Positions 1 through 5,460 of a DNA stretch of 6,035 nt are shown in pieces. A program made the position numbers and the translations under genes. The notes below the pieces were generated by a model. That model was not told where the DNA came from and did no database searches. It saw nothing but the letters and a program-made list of their open reading frames with translations. The stretch is from positions 1 through 6,035 of the forward strand of contig DMCS01000021.1 of NCBI GenBank assembly GCA_003445715.1, read 5' to 3'. This DNA is from Candidatus Mesolinea sp. GTDB lineage: Bacteria > Chloroflexota > Anaerolineae > Anaerolineales > Anaerolineaceae. Each line of letters starts with the position of its first letter. Position 1 is the first letter of the stretch.

Positions 1-129
1 ACCAGAGTGGTTGGCGTTTTTCCGAACGAAGCTTCATGTCTGAGATTGGTCTCAGCCTTGCTCATGGAGATTAGTGAGGAGTGGCAAATCGGAAAACATT
101 TTTGTACTAGCAAATCATTGAAATGTTAA
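1..129 (+). pseudogene. IS256-family (mutator) transposase, C-terminal fragment, cut by window edge
   Basis: Frame 1 is open from the first base to a TAA at 127-129 and encodes 42 residues. It begins TRVVGVFPNEASCLRLVSAL and continues with LMEISEEWQIGKHF. This matches the conserved C-terminal tail of IS256/mutator-type DDE transposases, where a VVG-FPNE(A/S)--LRL(V/I) block precedes an (E/S)EEW--G(R/K) block just before the end of the protein. The catalytic Asp/Asp/Glu residues lie upstream of the window, so activity cannot be judged. It is listed as a pseudogene-type partial only because it is truncated by the window; the gene may be whole in the genome. A short inverted repeat at 40-55 (CTGAGA, 4-nt loop, TCTCAG) falls inside the coding sequence and is probably incidental. 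The family call rests on motif recognition and is fairly secure despite the short length. Confidence 0.8.
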
Positions 130-190
130 AAGAACGATGGGTATTTCTGACCCGAATTTACAGAAAAAAGGTTGCGTAATCGACACTACC
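130..190 (+). mobile_element. Probable right terminus of the IS256-family element
   Basis: The 61 bases between the transposase stop and the start of the IS30-type inverted repeat hold no gene. They contain a TTTACAGAAAAAAGG stretch and end in GCGTAATCGACACTACC. That resembles the terminal inverted repeat layout of IS256-family elements, which end shortly after the transposase stop, often with a TTTACA(C/G)A-type stretch close to the tip. The matching left terminus is outside the window, so the exact last base (about 190) is inferred. A small GGGT/ACCC inverted repeat lies at about 139-153. Confidence 0.5.
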
Positions 191-217
191 ATCCCAGTCT
201 CAAGAATTTAGTGCAAC
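191..217 (+). repeat. Left terminal inverted repeat of the IS30-family element
   Basis: Compared with the reverse complement of 1235-1261, 22 of 27 positions are identical. The strongest block is 197-217, with 18 of 21 matches. It ends with the perfectly shared inner block TTTAGTGCAAC. IS30-family terminal repeats are typically 20-30 bp, as here. Confidence 0.8.
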
Positions 218-241
218 GGATGAGGAGATAAAATCATTCGT

Positions 242-1252
242 ATGCAGAATAAGAGGTACAGACAATTAGCAGATCAAGAACGGGAAAGTATCAGCCGCGG
301 ATTAGCTCAACACAAATCCATTCGGCAACTGGCAAAAGAATTAAATCGTTCTCCGAGCACTATCTCACGCGAGATTAGGCGCAACAAAGGCAAAAGCGGC
401 TATCGAGCCTTTTCAGCCAGCAGACGTGCCAAGGCGGCAGCCTCATCACGGAAGCGAGGAAAGAGGAAGATAGAGAAGCAAGAAGGCTTATTGAGCTATG
501 TAATGGAGAAACTTCAAAGGGAATGGTCGCCCCAGGAGATTTCAAGGCGGCTGAAAATGGAGTATGCTTGGGATATGAACATGCAAGTCTCACACGAAGC
601 CATTTACCAATACATCTATGTGCTTCCCCGGGGAGAGCTAAAGCAGCTCTTGATCAAAGGTTTGAGACAAGAACGCAAGCATCGTCGGCCACAAAAAAGA
701 GGGGATACCACGGAAACTCGGGGCAAGATTGCAAATATGCTCTCTATAGAAGAACGGCCAGCTGAAGTTGCTGAGCGCAGCGTGCCCGGGCATTGGGAAG
801 GGGATTTGATCTTAGGGAAATATAAACGCAGTGCTTTAGGAACCTTGGTTGAGCGTACTACCCGATACACCATTCTTGTTCCTTTAGGGGAGCACAAAGA
901 TGCTACAAGTGTCAGAGAAGCTTATGCTGAGGCCTTCAAAACCTTGCCAGCAGAGCTCAAGAAGAGCTTGACCTATGACCAGGGCAAGGAAATGAGCGAA
1001 CATGAACAGTTCACCATTGATACCGGCATTCAAGTTTATTTTGCGCATCCTGGTTCTCCCTGGGAGCGAGGGACTAATGAGAACACCAACGGTTTGATCA
1101 GGCAGTATTTTCCGAAAGGTACCGATTTCACTCAGGTTAGCAAAGAAGAGATCCTCGAAGTTCAAAGGAAACTAAACGATCGGCCACGCAGAGCCTTGGG
1201 TTATTTGAAGCCTGATGAGGTCATTAATCAACTTGTTGCACTAAAAACTTGA
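242..1252 (+). CDS. IS30-family transposase
   Basis: This 336-residue DDE transposase would catalyse cut-and-paste or circle-mediated movement of the surrounding element. Residues 5-50 form the N-terminal helix-turn-helix that binds the terminal repeats: QLAKELNRSPSTISREIRRN is the IS30 signature. A second DNA-binding segment around 95-127 includes WSPQEISRRL and SHEAIYQYIY. The catalytic core shows D188 in GHWEGDLI, D246 in LTYDQGKE and E280 in RGTNENTNG. The D246 to E280 gap is 33 residues, the spacing known for IS30 (DD33E). The RQYFPKGTDF block that follows is also typical. Length is normal and the frame is intact, so it may be active. The AGGAG at 223-227 sits 14 bases from the ATG, which is long; an ATT at 236 would be better spaced, so the exact start is uncertain. 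Confidence 0.95.
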   Translation: MQNKRYRQLADQERESISRGLAQHKSIRQLAKELNRSPSTISREIRRNKGKSGYRAFSASRRAKAAASSRKRGKRKIEKQEGLLSYVMEKLQREWSPQEISRRLKMEYAWDMNMQVSHEAIYQYIYVLPRGELKQLLIKGLRQERKHRRPQKRGDTTETRGKIANMLSIEERPAEVAERSVPGHWEGDLILGKYKRSALGTLVERTTRYTILVPLGEHKDATSVREAYAEAFKTLPAELKKSLTYDQGKEMSEHEQFTIDTGIQVYFAHPGSPWERGTNENTNGLIRQYFPKGTDFTQVSKEEILEVQRKLNDRPRRALGYLKPDEVINQLVALKT

Positions 1253-1261
1253 AACTAAGAT
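1235..1261 (-). repeat. Right terminal inverted repeat of the IS30-family element
   Basis: This is the partner of the repeat at 191-217. Its inner block GTTGCACTAAA is the exact complement of the left inner block. It contains the last codons and the TGA stop (1250-1252) of the transposase gene, so coding sequence and terminal repeat overlap. Confidence 0.8.
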
Positions 1262-1465
1262 TGAAAAGTGTAATTTATTGTATTTTTCAACTTGTCTTAC
1301 TTAATGATAATTTATCCATCTTACACTCTTTCGGTTTTTCCCAGCAGGAATTTATTTTATGCTCGCAATCGATAGAGTTGCAGCGTGGTTGTCAGAAAAT
1401 CTATACTTGGAACAAACAGCATAATTTTTACGTTTTACAATAAAAATAAAATAAAGGAGCTAGCT
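1262..1465. other. AT-rich intergenic spacer, no convincing gene
   Basis: About 200 bases separate the IS30-type element from the lipoprotein start. The stretch is markedly AT-rich compared with the coding DNA after it. Open frames here (a run from inside the element to 1443, and an upstream extension of the lipoprotein frame to 1385) lack ribosome binding sites and recognisable protein features, so I reject them. A short inverted repeat pairs TTGAAAA (1261-1267) with TTTTCAA (1284-1290). A second pairs AGTGTAA (1267-1273) with TTACACT (1321-1327). The spacer probably holds the promoter of the downstream gene. Confidence 0.6.
1378..1407 (+). promoter_or_regulatory. Weak candidate sigma70-type promoter for the lipoprotein gene
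   Basis: TTGCAG (1378-1383) and TATACT (1402-1407) are separated by 18 bases. The -10 is good and the -35 matches only its TTG. A competing candidate upstream is TTTTCA (1284-1289), 16 bases, then GATAAT (1306-1311). AT-rich DNA throws up such matches by chance, so both are tentative. Confidence 0.25.
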
Positions 1466-2638
1466 GTGCCGGCTAAAAAATTCTTGGTAGGCTTCGTTGT
1501 TCTCGCCCTGCTTTCGGCGTGTAATCTACCCATGGCAACTTTGCCTGCTGCTCACAGCACCGCAGCCCACCAGACCGCTTTGGCTTACGCCCAACAAACT
1601 TTGACATCGCTCCCGCCCAGCCAAACGCCTTTACCTGCCACGCCCACAGCCACCAGCCAGCCTCCCGCACCCACCCCAACCCCAACGGCAACGCTCCAGC
1701 CACCCACAGAGCTGCCCACGCAGCCACCCACCGCCGCCATCACCCCGCTGCCCCAGCCCACCTCAACCGCAACATTAGAGCTGCCCAGCGGTACCGCCCG
1801 CGAGCGCATTACTGCCCGCATGCAAGCCTATGGGGACCTGCAAGCAGCTTACCTGAGCGATGCCTATTGGCAGCAGCTTGAGGCGCGCTTAGCGCGCTGC
1901 GGCAGCGCCCAGGACATCCTGACCCTGGAATATCATGGGGATTCCTATACTATGTATGACGGCAGATACAGCATGAACCCCCAGGCTTTCCGCGCGCAAG
2001 TGGAATACCTGATGCAGCAGGATTATCACTTTGCCACGCTGCACGAGGTGGAAGGTTTTGTGCAGGGCTGGCTGGAGCTGCCCAGCTGCTCGGTGATCCT
2101 GACGACGGACATCAGCGATGAACATGCCGCGTCTTTGCTCTCCATTGCCAGCACTTTTGCGGACCTGGAAGCGGAGTATACCTACGCTCCACACATGATC
2201 GCCTTCATCTGGACCGGCGCGATGGCAAGCGGAGTTTGCTGGGGCGGGGGCTGCTGGGAAGACCTCAACGAGGCACTGGAGACCGGCTACTTTACCTTCG
2301 GCACGCATTCCTATTCTCACCAGGATTTCGGCCAGATTACGCCTGCCGAGCAAGCTGAAGATTTGCAGCGCTCAATTCGTGACATGCAAGCGGAAATGGG
2401 GCTCACGCCTTACGCCTTAGCCTGGCCTTTTGAAACCTGCAGTGTCTATCCGGATACGATCAGTGCGCTGGGGATCACCTTAGCCTGGGGCGGCGTCACC
2501 AAGCCAATGGAGCAAAACTTCACCAGCTGGCTCGATCCGCGCCCGCTGTGCCTGCCGCGTATGCTCCCACCTAATATTGAAGGCATCTCTATGCGTCCAG
2601 CCGGTTTCACGCTGCAGCAAATGCTTGAAATGCCCTAA
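1466..2638 (+). CDS. Lipoprotein with PgaB-like polysaccharide deacetylase (CE4/NodB) domain
   Basis: The protein has 390 residues from a GTG start, chosen because AAGGAG (1454-1459) lies six bases upstream and the product then opens with a proper lipoprotein signal. That signal is KK at 4-5, a hydrophobic stretch at 6-16, and lipobox LSAC with the lipidated Cys19. Upstream in-frame codons to 1385 lack an RBS and would bury this signal. A Thr/Pro/Ala/Gln-rich, probably unstructured tether spans about 50-107. The globular domain (about 150-390) resembles PgaB-type N-deacetylases of cell-surface polysaccharide: LEYHG at 154-158, then the first motif region VILTTDISDE (210-219), HSYSH with metal-ligand-type H281 and H285, and AWPFE (319-323) as motif 3. 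Motif 1 normally reads T-F-D-D-G; here D215 is kept but the next residue is Ile216, so a metal ligand appears lost. Six later cysteines (145, 208, 258, 263, 325, 362) could form disulfides. It would act outside the membrane; the substrate is unknown. Confidence 0.8.
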   Translation: MPAKKFLVGFVVLALLSACNLPMATLPAAHSTAAHQTALAYAQQTLTSLPPSQTPLPATPTATSQPPAPTPTPTATLQPPTELPTQPPTAAITPLPQPTSTATLELPSGTARERITARMQAYGDLQAAYLSDAYWQQLEARLARCGSAQDILTLEYHGDSYTMYDGRYSMNPQAFRAQVEYLMQQDYHFATLHEVEGFVQGWLELPSCSVILTTDISDEHAASLLSIASTFADLEAEYTYAPHMIAFIWTGAMASGVCWGGGCWEDLNEALETGYFTFGTHSYSHQDFGQITPAEQAEDLQRSIRDMQAEMGLTPYALAWPFETCSVYPDTISALGITLAWGGVTKPMEQNFTSWLDPRPLCLPRMLPPNIEGISMRPAGFTLQQMLEMP

Positions 2639-2663
2639 AAAACGCAATAATCTGAGGAAAGAA

Positions 2664-2690
2664 AAACGCCCCAAATCCGGAGGGGCGTTT
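2664..2690 (-). terminator. Intrinsic terminator of tRNA-Val, shared hairpin with the convergent lipoprotein gene
   Basis: A perfect 9-bp stem pairs AAACGCCCC (2664-2672) with GGGGCGTTT (2682-2690) around a 9-base loop. On the minus strand it is followed by a T run (TTTTTC, complement of 2661-2666), immediately downstream of the tRNA. On the plus strand, 25 bases after the lipoprotein stop, the T run is only three bases before ATGGG, so termination in that direction would be weaker. Confidence 0.8.
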
Positions 2691-2691
2691 A

Positions 2692-2765
2692 TGGGTGGTA
2701 TAGGACTCGAACCTACGACCTTTGCGATGTCAACGCAACGCTCTAACCAACTGAGCTAACCACCC
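2692..2765 (-). tRNA. tRNA-Val, anticodon GAC
   Basis: The reverse complement folds into a complete 74-base cloverleaf. The acceptor stem pairs GGGTGGT with ACCACCC, with discriminator A. The D stem is GCTC/GAGC with an AGTTGGTTA loop. The anticodon stem is TTGCG/CGCAA with loop TTGACAT, giving anticodon GAC, which reads the valine codon GUC. The variable region is AGGTC. The T stem is GTAGG/CCTAT (one G-U pair) with loop TTCGAGT. The 3' CCA is not encoded (TAA follows), so it must be added enzymatically. The gene stands alone with its own promoter and terminator. Confidence 0.97.
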
Positions 2766-2775
2766 GACGAATTTC

Positions 2776-2804
2776 ATTATAATTAAGTGGCGGTAAACGC
2801 GCAA
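2776..2804 (-). promoter_or_regulatory. Sigma70-type promoter of tRNA-Val
   Basis: Reading the minus strand, TTGCGC (complement of 2799-2804) is followed by 17 bases and a perfect TATAAT (complement of 2776-2781). The mature tRNA 5' end lies 10 bases after the -10 box, so the precursor leader would be very short. Optimal spacing and position directly before a stable-RNA gene make this the most credible promoter in the window. Confidence 0.75.
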
Positions 2805-2870
2805 GTGTTCATTATTGCATAGAAAAGCTTAAATTTCCGAATAAAATCTCAACTTTCACCTTTCAAGAAG

Positions 2871-2876
2871 TATAAT
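2871..2876 (+). promoter_or_regulatory. TATAAT -10 element upstream of the aminotransferase
   Basis: A perfect TATAAT lies 118 bases before the aminotransferase ATG, in the divergent region shared with tRNA-Val. No good -35 hexamer is found 16-18 bases upstream (CTCAAC at 17), and no extended -10 TG is present, so it may be weak or need an activator. Transcription from it would give a leader of about 110 nt containing two mini-ORFs. Confidence 0.4.
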
Positions 2877-2905
2877 ACAAGCACAACAACTTATAGAGAG
2901 GAGCT

Positions 2906-2950
2906 ATGCCTGAATATAGACAACCATCACCTCACCTCAATAGCGTCTAA
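2906..2950 (+). CDS. Possible 14-residue leader ORF (MPEYRQPSPHLNSV)
   Basis: An ATG at 2906 opens 14 codons ending in TAA at 2948-2950. It follows a purine-rich GAGAGGAG (2896-2903), and a TATAAT box lies 30 bases further up. The Shine-Dalgarno core is only two bases from the ATG, which is close. The peptide has no run of one amino acid and no attenuator hairpin is visible after it, so a classic attenuation peptide is not supported. It could be an unregulated upstream ORF or chance. Confidence 0.25.
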   Translation: MPEYRQPSPHLNSV

Positions 2951-2959
2951 ATATCAAGC

Positions 2960-2998
2960 ATGAACACCGATCAATTAGTTCTAAAGGAGATACAATGA
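2960..2998 (+). CDS. Possible 12-residue upstream ORF overlapping the aminotransferase start
   Basis: ATG at 2960 opens MNTDQLVLKEIQ and stops at TGA 2996-2998, overlapping the next gene's ATG in an ATGA arrangement typical of translational coupling. It has no evident ribosome binding site of its own, and its codons run through the downstream gene's AAAGGAG. Chance is a serious alternative. Confidence 0.2.
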   Translation: MNTDQLVLKEIQ

Positions 2999-4065
2999 GC
3001 CATATGTTTATTCCCGGGCCTGTGGATGTGTCCGAAGAAGTGATGCAAGCCATGACCCAGCCGATGATCCCGCACCGCAGCAAAGAGTTTAATGAACTCT
3101 TCCAGCGCACTGCGGAAGGCATGCAAAAAGTTTTTCTCACGCAAAACCGCGTTTTTCAGCCGCCGGCTACTGGTTCTGGAATGCAAGAAGCAGCTATGCG
3201 CAACTTGGTTGCCCAAGAAGTCTTGGTGCTGGTCAATGGCGCTTTTGCAGACCGATGGTACAAAGTTGGCGTTGCCAACGGCAAATCAGTGGATCGGCTG
3301 GACATCCCCTGGGGTGAAGCCCACACCCCCGATATGCTACGTGAGGCGCTGAAAGCCAAGCACTACGAAGCCGTCGCCATTGTGCACAACGAAACATCCA
3401 CCGGCGTGGAAAACCCTCTTAAAGAACTCGCCGCTGTGATCCACGAAACAAGCCCAGATACTCTTATCATGGTGGATGCCGTTTCCTCGCTGGGCGGCGT
3501 CAAAATCGAAACCGATGCTTGGGAGTTAGATTTTGTACTGACTTCCTCGCAAAAATGCTTAGCGCTCCCGCCTGGGATGTCTTTTGCGGCTGTTTCTGAG
3601 CGCGCGATGGCAAAAGCCGAGACCGTCCCCAACCGCGGCTGGTACTTTGACCTGCTGCTGCTCGAAAAGCACCGCATCAAGGACAGCACGCCAATGACTC
3701 CAACAATGCAGATTATCTACGGGCTCGATAAGCAGTTGGAACGTATCTTTGCTGAAGGGCTCGAAAACCGCTTCGCACGCCATACTGCCATGGCACAGCG
3801 TGTTCAAAGCTGGATGCTGGCGCACGACATGCCCACCTTAGCAAAACCTGAGTTTTGCTCTAAGACCGTTTGTACTATCCAAAACACACGTGAAATTGAC
3901 ATCGCCGCCCTGAATAAATTCTTGCTGACCAAGGGCATGCGCATTGCCAATGGTTATGGCGACCTCAAGAACAAGACTTTCCGCATTGCCACCATGGGTG
4001 ATACAACTATGGATGACATCAATCAGCTGCTGGACGCTTTTGAAGAATATCTGAAAATCGTCTGA
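2995..4065 (+). CDS. Class V PLP-dependent aminotransferase (alanine-glyoxylate / serine-pyruvate type)
   Basis: This 356-residue cytoplasmic fold-type I enzyme moves an amino group between an amino acid (such as alanine or serine) and a keto acid (such as glyoxylate or pyruvate). The start is firm: AAAGGAG (2983-2989) lies five bases from the ATG. The N-terminus FIPGPVDVSEEV (5-16) and PHRSKEF (26-32) are the usual substrate-loop motifs of this family. ATGSGMQEAA (58-67) forms the PLP-phosphate region. HNETSTG (131-137) and MVDAVSSLGG (159-168) follow, with D161 contacting the PLP pyridine nitrogen. SSQKCLALPPG (184-194) gives K187 as the Schiff-base lysine. R330 in TFRIATMGD is the probable carboxylate-binding arginine. 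Length is typical or slightly short and the frame is intact. Related enzymes include phosphoserine aminotransferases of some archaea and hydrogenase-associated proteins, so the exact substrate is not settled; no serine-pathway or glyoxylate neighbour helps here. Confidence 0.88.
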   Translation: MSHMFIPGPVDVSEEVMQAMTQPMIPHRSKEFNELFQRTAEGMQKVFLTQNRVFQPPATGSGMQEAAMRNLVAQEVLVLVNGAFADRWYKVGVANGKSVDRLDIPWGEAHTPDMLREALKAKHYEAVAIVHNETSTGVENPLKELAAVIHETSPDTLIMVDAVSSLGGVKIETDAWELDFVLTSSQKCLALPPGMSFAAVSERAMAKAETVPNRGWYFDLLLLEKHRIKDSTPMTPTMQIIYGLDKQLERIFAEGLENRFARHTAMAQRVQSWMLAHDMPTLAKPEFCSKTVCTIQNTREIDIAALNKFLLTKGMRIANGYGDLKNKTFRIATMGDTTMDDINQLLDAFEEYLKIV

Positions 4066-4084
4066 TTTACAGCTGATACACGCG

Positions 4085-4119
4085 AGCCTGGAGTGCATCG
4101 GAAAGCCTCCAGGCTTTTT
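4085..4119 (+). terminator. Intrinsic terminator after the aminotransferase
   Basis: A perfect 9-bp stem pairs AGCCTGGAG (4085-4093) with CTCCAGGCT (4107-4115) around a 13-base loop, followed by a run of T to 4119. It begins 19 bases after the aminotransferase stop, as expected for an intrinsic terminator. It lies only 12 bases before the TTG start of the next gene, so that gene needs either read-through or a promoter upstream of the hairpin. Confidence 0.8.
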
Positions 4120-4131
4120 ATTGGAGAAATT

Positions 4132-5373
4132 TTGACAGAAAATATACGCGTCAGGATAGAAAAATTAGTTTATGGTGGCGACGGCATCGGGCGGCTGCCT
4201 GATGGCAGAGCAGTGTTTGTACCATTTGTACTGCCAGGTGAAGTGATGGAAGTAGAATTACGCCAGCAGGAGCGGCATTTTGCCCGCGGGTTCGTGACCA
4301 ACCTTCTTGAGCCTTCCCCTGAACGTATCCAACCACGCTGTCAACATTTCGGCACCTGTGGAGGCTGCCATTACCAACATATCAACTACCCAGCTCAACA
4401 AAAATTCAAGCTAGCAATCCTGCAAGACCAAATGCAAAGGTTGGGTGGTTTCAGCACCCTGCCTATGAGCGGCATCACGGTCGCTTCTGACCCATGGAAT
4501 TACCGCAACCACATGCAGTTTCACCCAACCCCACAAGGCAGCTTAGGATTCATGGATCAGGAGGGCAAAACGATCGTACCAATCCAAGAATGCCACCTGC
4601 CTACAGAGGGGATTAATGCACTTTGGCAACAGATTGACCTTGAACCAGAGAGCGGGCTCACGCGCATCACGCTGCGTGAAGATAGCTTTGGCGAGTTGAT
4701 GCTTGTGCTAGAAGGCAGTGATGCGCTCGGTCCCGAGCTTAGCTTGGACTTGCCGGTTTCAGTTTGCTATCTCAAGCCAGACGGACGCAGCCTCACGCTT
4801 GCTGGCCAGGACCAATTAAATTATCAGATTTTAGGCAGGCAAGTGAGCATCTCTCCGGAATCTTTTTTCCAAGTAAACCTCGAGGTGGCGGAGAAGATGG
4901 TGGAGCATGTGCTAGCACATCTGCCACAAAAGCCCGCCCTCAACACACTGGAGCTTTATGCCGGCGCAGGTCTCTTTAGCCTTTTCTTGGCGGAGCGCTG
5001 CCACGAGCTCATCGCTATCGAGAACTCCCCTTCGGCGTGTTACGACTTTGCCAACAATCTAGATGCATACGATAATGTGCGCCTCTATGAGGGACCGGTC
5101 GAGCATGTGCTGCCCGCCCTTGAGAGTGAGCTCCCGCCTTTGGACCTGGTACTGCTCGACCCGCCACGCGCTGGTTTGCATCTCAAGGCACGCCAATCCC
5201 TGGAAAAGCTGTGGAGCCGCGAGATCATCTACGTCAGCTGCGACCCAAGTACTTTAGCGCGTGACCTGAAGCATCTCTGCACGGCCGGATATAAGCTAGT
5301 GGACCTGCACCTCTTCGATATGTTCCCGCAGACTTACCACATGGAAACGGTAGCGATCCTGCAGCGAGAATAA
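4132..5373 (+). CDS. rlmD: RlmD/TrmA-family 5-methyluridine RNA methyltransferase with 4Fe-4S cluster
   Basis: This 413-residue SAM-dependent enzyme would methylate C5 of a specific uridine in 23S rRNA (RlmD/RlmC-like); a tRNA target as in TrmA is less likely because a TRAM domain and Fe-S site are present. Residues 1-58 form the TRAM RNA-binding domain (KLVYGGDGIGRL, PFVLPGE). C70, C76, C79 (CQHFGTCGGCHYQH) and C154 (IQECHL) match the four cluster cysteines of RumA/RlmD in spacing. SPESFFQVN (241-249) leads into the Rossmann domain, with LELYAGAGLFS (273-283) binding SAM and LLDPPRAG (341-348). YVSCDPSTLARD gives the nucleophile C370, and FPQTYHMET gives E405 as proton abstractor. All catalytic features are present. 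The TTG start is chosen because GGAG (4123-4126) lies five bases upstream and the TRAM domain begins at once; the GTG 13 codons earlier falls inside the terminator hairpin. Which uridine is modified cannot be read from sequence. Confidence 0.92.
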   Translation: MTENIRVRIEKLVYGGDGIGRLPDGRAVFVPFVLPGEVMEVELRQQERHFARGFVTNLLEPSPERIQPRCQHFGTCGGCHYQHINYPAQQKFKLAILQDQMQRLGGFSTLPMSGITVASDPWNYRNHMQFHPTPQGSLGFMDQEGKTIVPIQECHLPTEGINALWQQIDLEPESGLTRITLREDSFGELMLVLEGSDALGPELSLDLPVSVCYLKPDGRSLTLAGQDQLNYQILGRQVSISPESFFQVNLEVAEKMVEHVLAHLPQKPALNTLELYAGAGLFSLFLAERCHELIAIENSPSACYDFANNLDAYDNVRLYEGPVEHVLPALESELPPLDLVLLDPPRAGLHLKARQSLEKLWSREIIYVSCDPSTLARDLKHLCTAGYKLVDLHLFDMFPQTYHMETVAILQRE

Positions 5374-5414
5374 ATCTCACAAAATAAGTCATCAGGAGAG
5401 ACGCATCGTGCTCG

Positions 5415-5459
5415 CCCCAAAATAATCCCCCCAATTGTAATTATCCCAATTTGATTATT
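5415..5459. repeat. Imperfect short tandem repeat in a convergent intergenic region
   Basis: The 87-base gap between two convergent genes has a C-run plus A/T pattern repeated about every 15 bases: CCCCAAAATAAT, CCCCAATTGTAATTAT, CCCAATTTGATTATT. The outer arms AATAATC (5421-5427) and GATTATT (5453-5459) can also pair across a 25-base gap. It lacks a GC-rich stem and T run, so it is a poor intrinsic terminator for either gene. Confidence 0.35.
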
Positions 5460-5460
5460 G

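Larger units (their letters stand above)
191..1261 (+). mobile_element. Complete IS30-family insertion sequence (about 1.07 kb)
   Basis: The element is defined by imperfect terminal inverted repeats at 191-217 and 1235-1261 flanking one transposase gene. Its size and single-ORF layout suit the IS30 family, whose members are about 1.0-1.7 kb. The right repeat overlaps the 3' end of the transposase gene, whose stop lies at 1250-1252. The 2-3 bp target duplication usual for this family is not evident: the left flank ends ACC and the right flank begins TGA. The outer limits could therefore be off by a few bases, or the flanks may have rearranged. The left side abuts the end of an IS256-family element. 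Confidence 0.8.

Noticed and set aside
40..55. Perfect 6-bp hairpin CTGAGA/TCTCAG
   Set aside because: It falls within conserved IS256 transposase codons and has no T run, so it is most simply coding sequence.
375..897. Minus-strand and alternative-frame open frames inside the IS30 transposase
   Set aside because: They lie wholly within a gene with all family motifs in frame, have no ribosome binding sites and show no recognisable protein features.
1249..1443. 64-codon plus-strand open frame after the transposase
   Set aside because: It starts inside the terminal inverted repeat, has no RBS and encodes a Phe/Leu/Ile/Gln-rich product expected from AT-rich noncoding DNA.
1889..2353. 154-codon minus-strand open frame opposite the deacetylase domain
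   Set aside because: It is an antisense shadow in GC-richer coding DNA; the plus-strand frame has the lipobox and domain motifs, and the antisense product resembles no family I know.
2577..2759. 60-codon plus-strand open frame across the tRNA
   Set aside because: It runs through the terminator and the antisense of a complete tRNA-Val, whose IGLEPTTFA-like translation is a well-known false product of tRNA antisense.
2692..2765. tRNA gene as an attachment site for an integrated element
   Set aside because: No integrase gene and no duplicated tRNA 3' segment are visible within the window; the nearby IS elements do not use tRNA attachment sites.
4093..4131. Earlier GTG start for the RNA methyltransferase
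   Set aside because: The extra 13 codons lie in the terminator hairpin, have no RBS and add nothing to the TRAM domain, which begins right after the TTG at 4132.
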